NCBI GenBank assembly: GCA_030374765.1
Contig: JARGXX010000105.1
Location: forward strand, 1,116,001-1,180,000
DNA: 64,000 nucleotides
Origin: Agarophyton chilense
Taxonomy: Eukaryota; Rhodophyta; Florideophyceae; Gracilariales; Gracilariaceae
Reading direction: 5' to 3'
Shown: positions 61,809 through 64,000 of the stretch, piece by piece
Layout of the letters: every line of letters starts with the position of its first letter
Numbering within the stretch: the stretch's first letter is position 1
Translations under genes and position numbers: made by a program
Notes under the pieces: model-generated
Told to the model about the DNA's origin: nothing
What the model saw: the letters and a program-made list of their open reading frames with translations, nothing else
Database searches by the model: none

Positions 61809-63965
61809 TCATCCTGGATGACCAGACAGCCTGCTGTAGTGTGCCAGATGGAGTACTCGACTTTTCAAGACGTGTGGAATCACGATTTGATCATTCTTTT
61901 CGACATTTCTTAACAGTATTCCTCGTGAATCAAGTGAAAAGGAGAGCTCCTCCCCCCCGTTAAGACGATAGCGTATCGACGCACAAAACGTATCGGCGTG
62001 TTGCTCATCGAGGAGCTGAGTGCACGAGATTCGCTCGAGTTGAACCGAAGGGTCAGTGTCTGCTAATGCAAGGAACGGGTCTGCATCCGAATAATCATCA
62101 AGGGTCTCTTGTTCCTCTTCTTCAAAAGATGGTGAATGGGTCTCCATGTAGAAGCAAGGTATCTCTTCATCGATTTCGCCTTGGGTTTCGCCCAGTGTTT
62201 TGAGTCGCGAAAGCGCGTCAGCTTGGACATTGGCCAATCCCTTCTTATACTTGACTTCGAAGTCGAATTCAGAAAGGCGTAAGCGCCATCGTGTGAGACG
62301 ACCAGCCAGGCCTGTAATGAACAGTAACCATCGTAGAGACGAATGATCCGTTTTGACGGTAAAACGTTCTCCTTGGAGATACGTTCACAATGTGGTTAGA
62401 GCCCAAACCACTGCAAGGCATTCCTTTTCTGAAACTGAATACTTCTTCTCAGCTGCGTTCAGCGATCTTGACCAGTAACCAATGGGTTTGCGTTCACCAT
62501 CAGGGTGTGTTTGAAAAAGGGCACACCCTACTTGGTACTCGCTAGAGTCGGTATCCACTGAGTATGGCAGGTTGGGGATGGGAAGCGCCAAGACTGGGGC
62601 TGTAATAATCTTTGTCTTCAGCGTGTCGAACGCTTCCACTTCAGCTTGTCTGAATTGTTCCAGCTGTACTGGTTGTCCTTTACGCAGCTTTGCGTTGAGC
62701 GGTGCCGCTATATGCGAGTATCGCGGCACGAATCGTCGGTAGACGTTGCACAAGCCGAGGAAAGAACGGAATTGCTTCTGTGTCGACGGAGGTTGTACTT
62801 CGCGGAGAGCCGCTGTTTGTGCCTCTTGAATGGCAAGCTGCCCCGGCTTGATCACATGTCCTAAGTACCGGATGGTGCCAGCGAACCATTCGCATTTCTT
62901 GAACTTCAAGGTAATACCAGCGCTCTGTAGTGCTTTGAGGATCTCCTCGACATGCCGTAAATGGCTTTCGACATCCTGGGAAAAGATGATCACATCGTCC
63001 AAATAGACTAAACAAGTCTTCTACATGTATCTTGAGAGCAAGATGTCCAGAGTACGCTGGAAAGTAGCCGGTGCATTCGTTAAGCCAAAGGGCATCCTTT
63101 TGAAACGGTAGAGACCGGCGTGACACGCCAATGCGGTTTTATCTTGTTCTTCTTCCGCTACAGGCACCTGCCAATAGCCAGAGTTGGCGTCCAGCGTGGT
63201 GAACACGTTCGCTTCTCCTAAACTGTCAATACATTCATCCATTCGACGCAACGGGTATGTATCTCGAACTGCAACAGCGTTCAGTTTTCGATAATCGATA
63301 CAGAATCGTAAAGAACCATCAGGTTTTGGAACCAGCACCACTGGTGAGGCTCAAGCAGATTGAGCTGCTTCGATTACTCCTTCTTCCAGCATTTTGCTGA
63401 CATTCTCCTGCTCGATTTGGCGAGTTCGCGGTCTCGCTCTGTAGGGTGGTTGGGAGATGGGTCGTGACCCTGGGACCAAATCAATGTGGTGTTCCGTAGT
63501 GGAGATCTCTCCTAGTTTTCCACTCCACATGGATGTATACTTCTTCAGCATAGACCTGATCTTCGTTCTGTAGTGTTCCGACACATGTGCTAAGTCTAGC
63601 TCATCGACCAGGCTCTCTGGATCCTTTGCCGTTTGCAATTGATCTCCAGACGGAGTTTACAGTTCTTCGTCTGTGTCACCGACGTGGGTTAATCCCAATA
63701 CTTCTGCAGTAGAAATATGAGTAGGGACCACCACTGTGAGATGAGGCAAAGCTGTTTCAACAACCTGATTCTTCGGTATCTGATAATCGTTATCGGTGAA
63801 GTTACTCACTAGTATCCAAAAGGGTTTACCAGGATCAACCTGAACAATGCCGTTAGCGACTAGCAATCCACGGGATTCGTACATCCGAGTATTCGGTTGA
63901 ATTACCACGAGTCCGTGTCGTTCTGTTCTTACTTGAACCCAAGTTTGGGTTTGCACCTTAAGCAT
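61809..63965 (-). pseudogene. Family A protease end, reverse transcriptase and RNase H
   Basis: Minus-strand pieces: 63965-63657 (protease/RT linker, GKPFWILVSNFTDNDYQIP), 63638-63351 (RT N-terminus, MWSGKLGEISTTEHHIDL), 63341-63021 (RFCIDYRKLN, FTTLDANSGYWQVP, MPFGLTNAPATFQRTL), a TAG at 63021, then 63002-62385 (YLDD box just before MDDVIIFS in the preceding codons, GHVIKPGQL, RNase H SVDTDSSEYQVGCALFQ and SEKECLAVVWAL), and 62237-61809 (tether and integrase zinc finger start). Each piece ends at a stop, so the polyprotein is broken at four or more places. Confidence 0.88.
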
Positions 63966-64000
63966 GGCACTCTTAATCCTTGGCGAGACACGTCCTCGGG

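Larger units (their letters stand above)
59519..64000 (-). mobile_element. Ty3/gypsy chromovirus, family A, right copy (inverted)
   Basis: Minus-strand order: protease end, reverse transcriptase, RNase H, integrase (core deleted), chromodomain, tandem-repeat spacer, then the convergent ORF on the plus strand. The element enters from beyond the window end and is cut at 59535 within the antisense ORF. It is close to, but not identical with, the copy at 1-5253. The pol region has several stops and is non-functional. Confidence 0.88.

Overview
The window looks like a nuclear contig of a florideophyte-type red alga (Chondrus-like). This is an inference from several things seen together: compact and mostly intron-less eukaryotic genes (a 5.2 kb clathrin heavy chain in a single exon), two genes that each carry one very short GT-AG intron, a tRNA-Leu(CAA) with an intron, two proteins with plastid-targeting presequences, and a heavy load of Ty3/gypsy chromodomain retrotransposons. 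No species-diagnostic sequence was checked.

Layout. 1-5253: the 3' half of a Ty3/gypsy chromovirus (family A): integrase, chromodomain, a convergent opposite-strand ORF, polypurine tract and 3' LTR, all decayed. 5254-11767: gene-poor relic DNA. 11768-13756: a PiT-type phosphate transporter (minus). 13757-21291: gene-poor, AT-rich DNA holding an LTR of family B (17383-18016) and one of family C (18789-19411). 21292-48848: the gene island. It holds a spliced thylakoid-lumen protein with a PsaN-like motif, a GH37 trehalase, a membrane-anchored subtilisin-like protein that has lost its catalytic residues, a plastid-targeted protein, a GNAT acetyltransferase, tRNA-Leu, a GT4/GT5-type glycosyltransferase, an isolated Helitron N-terminal protein, a SHAQKYF-type MYB protein, a type II membrane protein, the H/ACA snoRNP protein NHP2 (two exons) and clathrin heavy chain. 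48849-50636: no gene seen. 50637-59517: a second chromovirus (family B, minus strand) interrupted by a solo LTR of family A and a solo LTR of family C, each with a perfect 5-bp target-site duplication. 59519-64000: a second, inverted copy of family A.

The most interesting signal is in the retrotransposons. Families A and B differ in sequence, yet both carry, downstream of the chromodomain, a long ORF on the strand opposite to pol and convergent with it (about 600 codons in A, about 820 in B). Once nonsense codons and the solo LTR are discounted, the frame is continuous. The two ORFs share a GFRSV block, a following SAG..P..R...W block and a later DP-T block, so they look like one gene family kept in two element lineages. 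Additional antisense ORFs are known in some plant LTR retrotransposons; I recognise no family for this one.

The host genes do not form operons and show no obvious joint pathway. They are ordinary housekeeping, transport and plastid functions, closely spaced and mixed in strand. Transposon DNA flanks the island on both sides.
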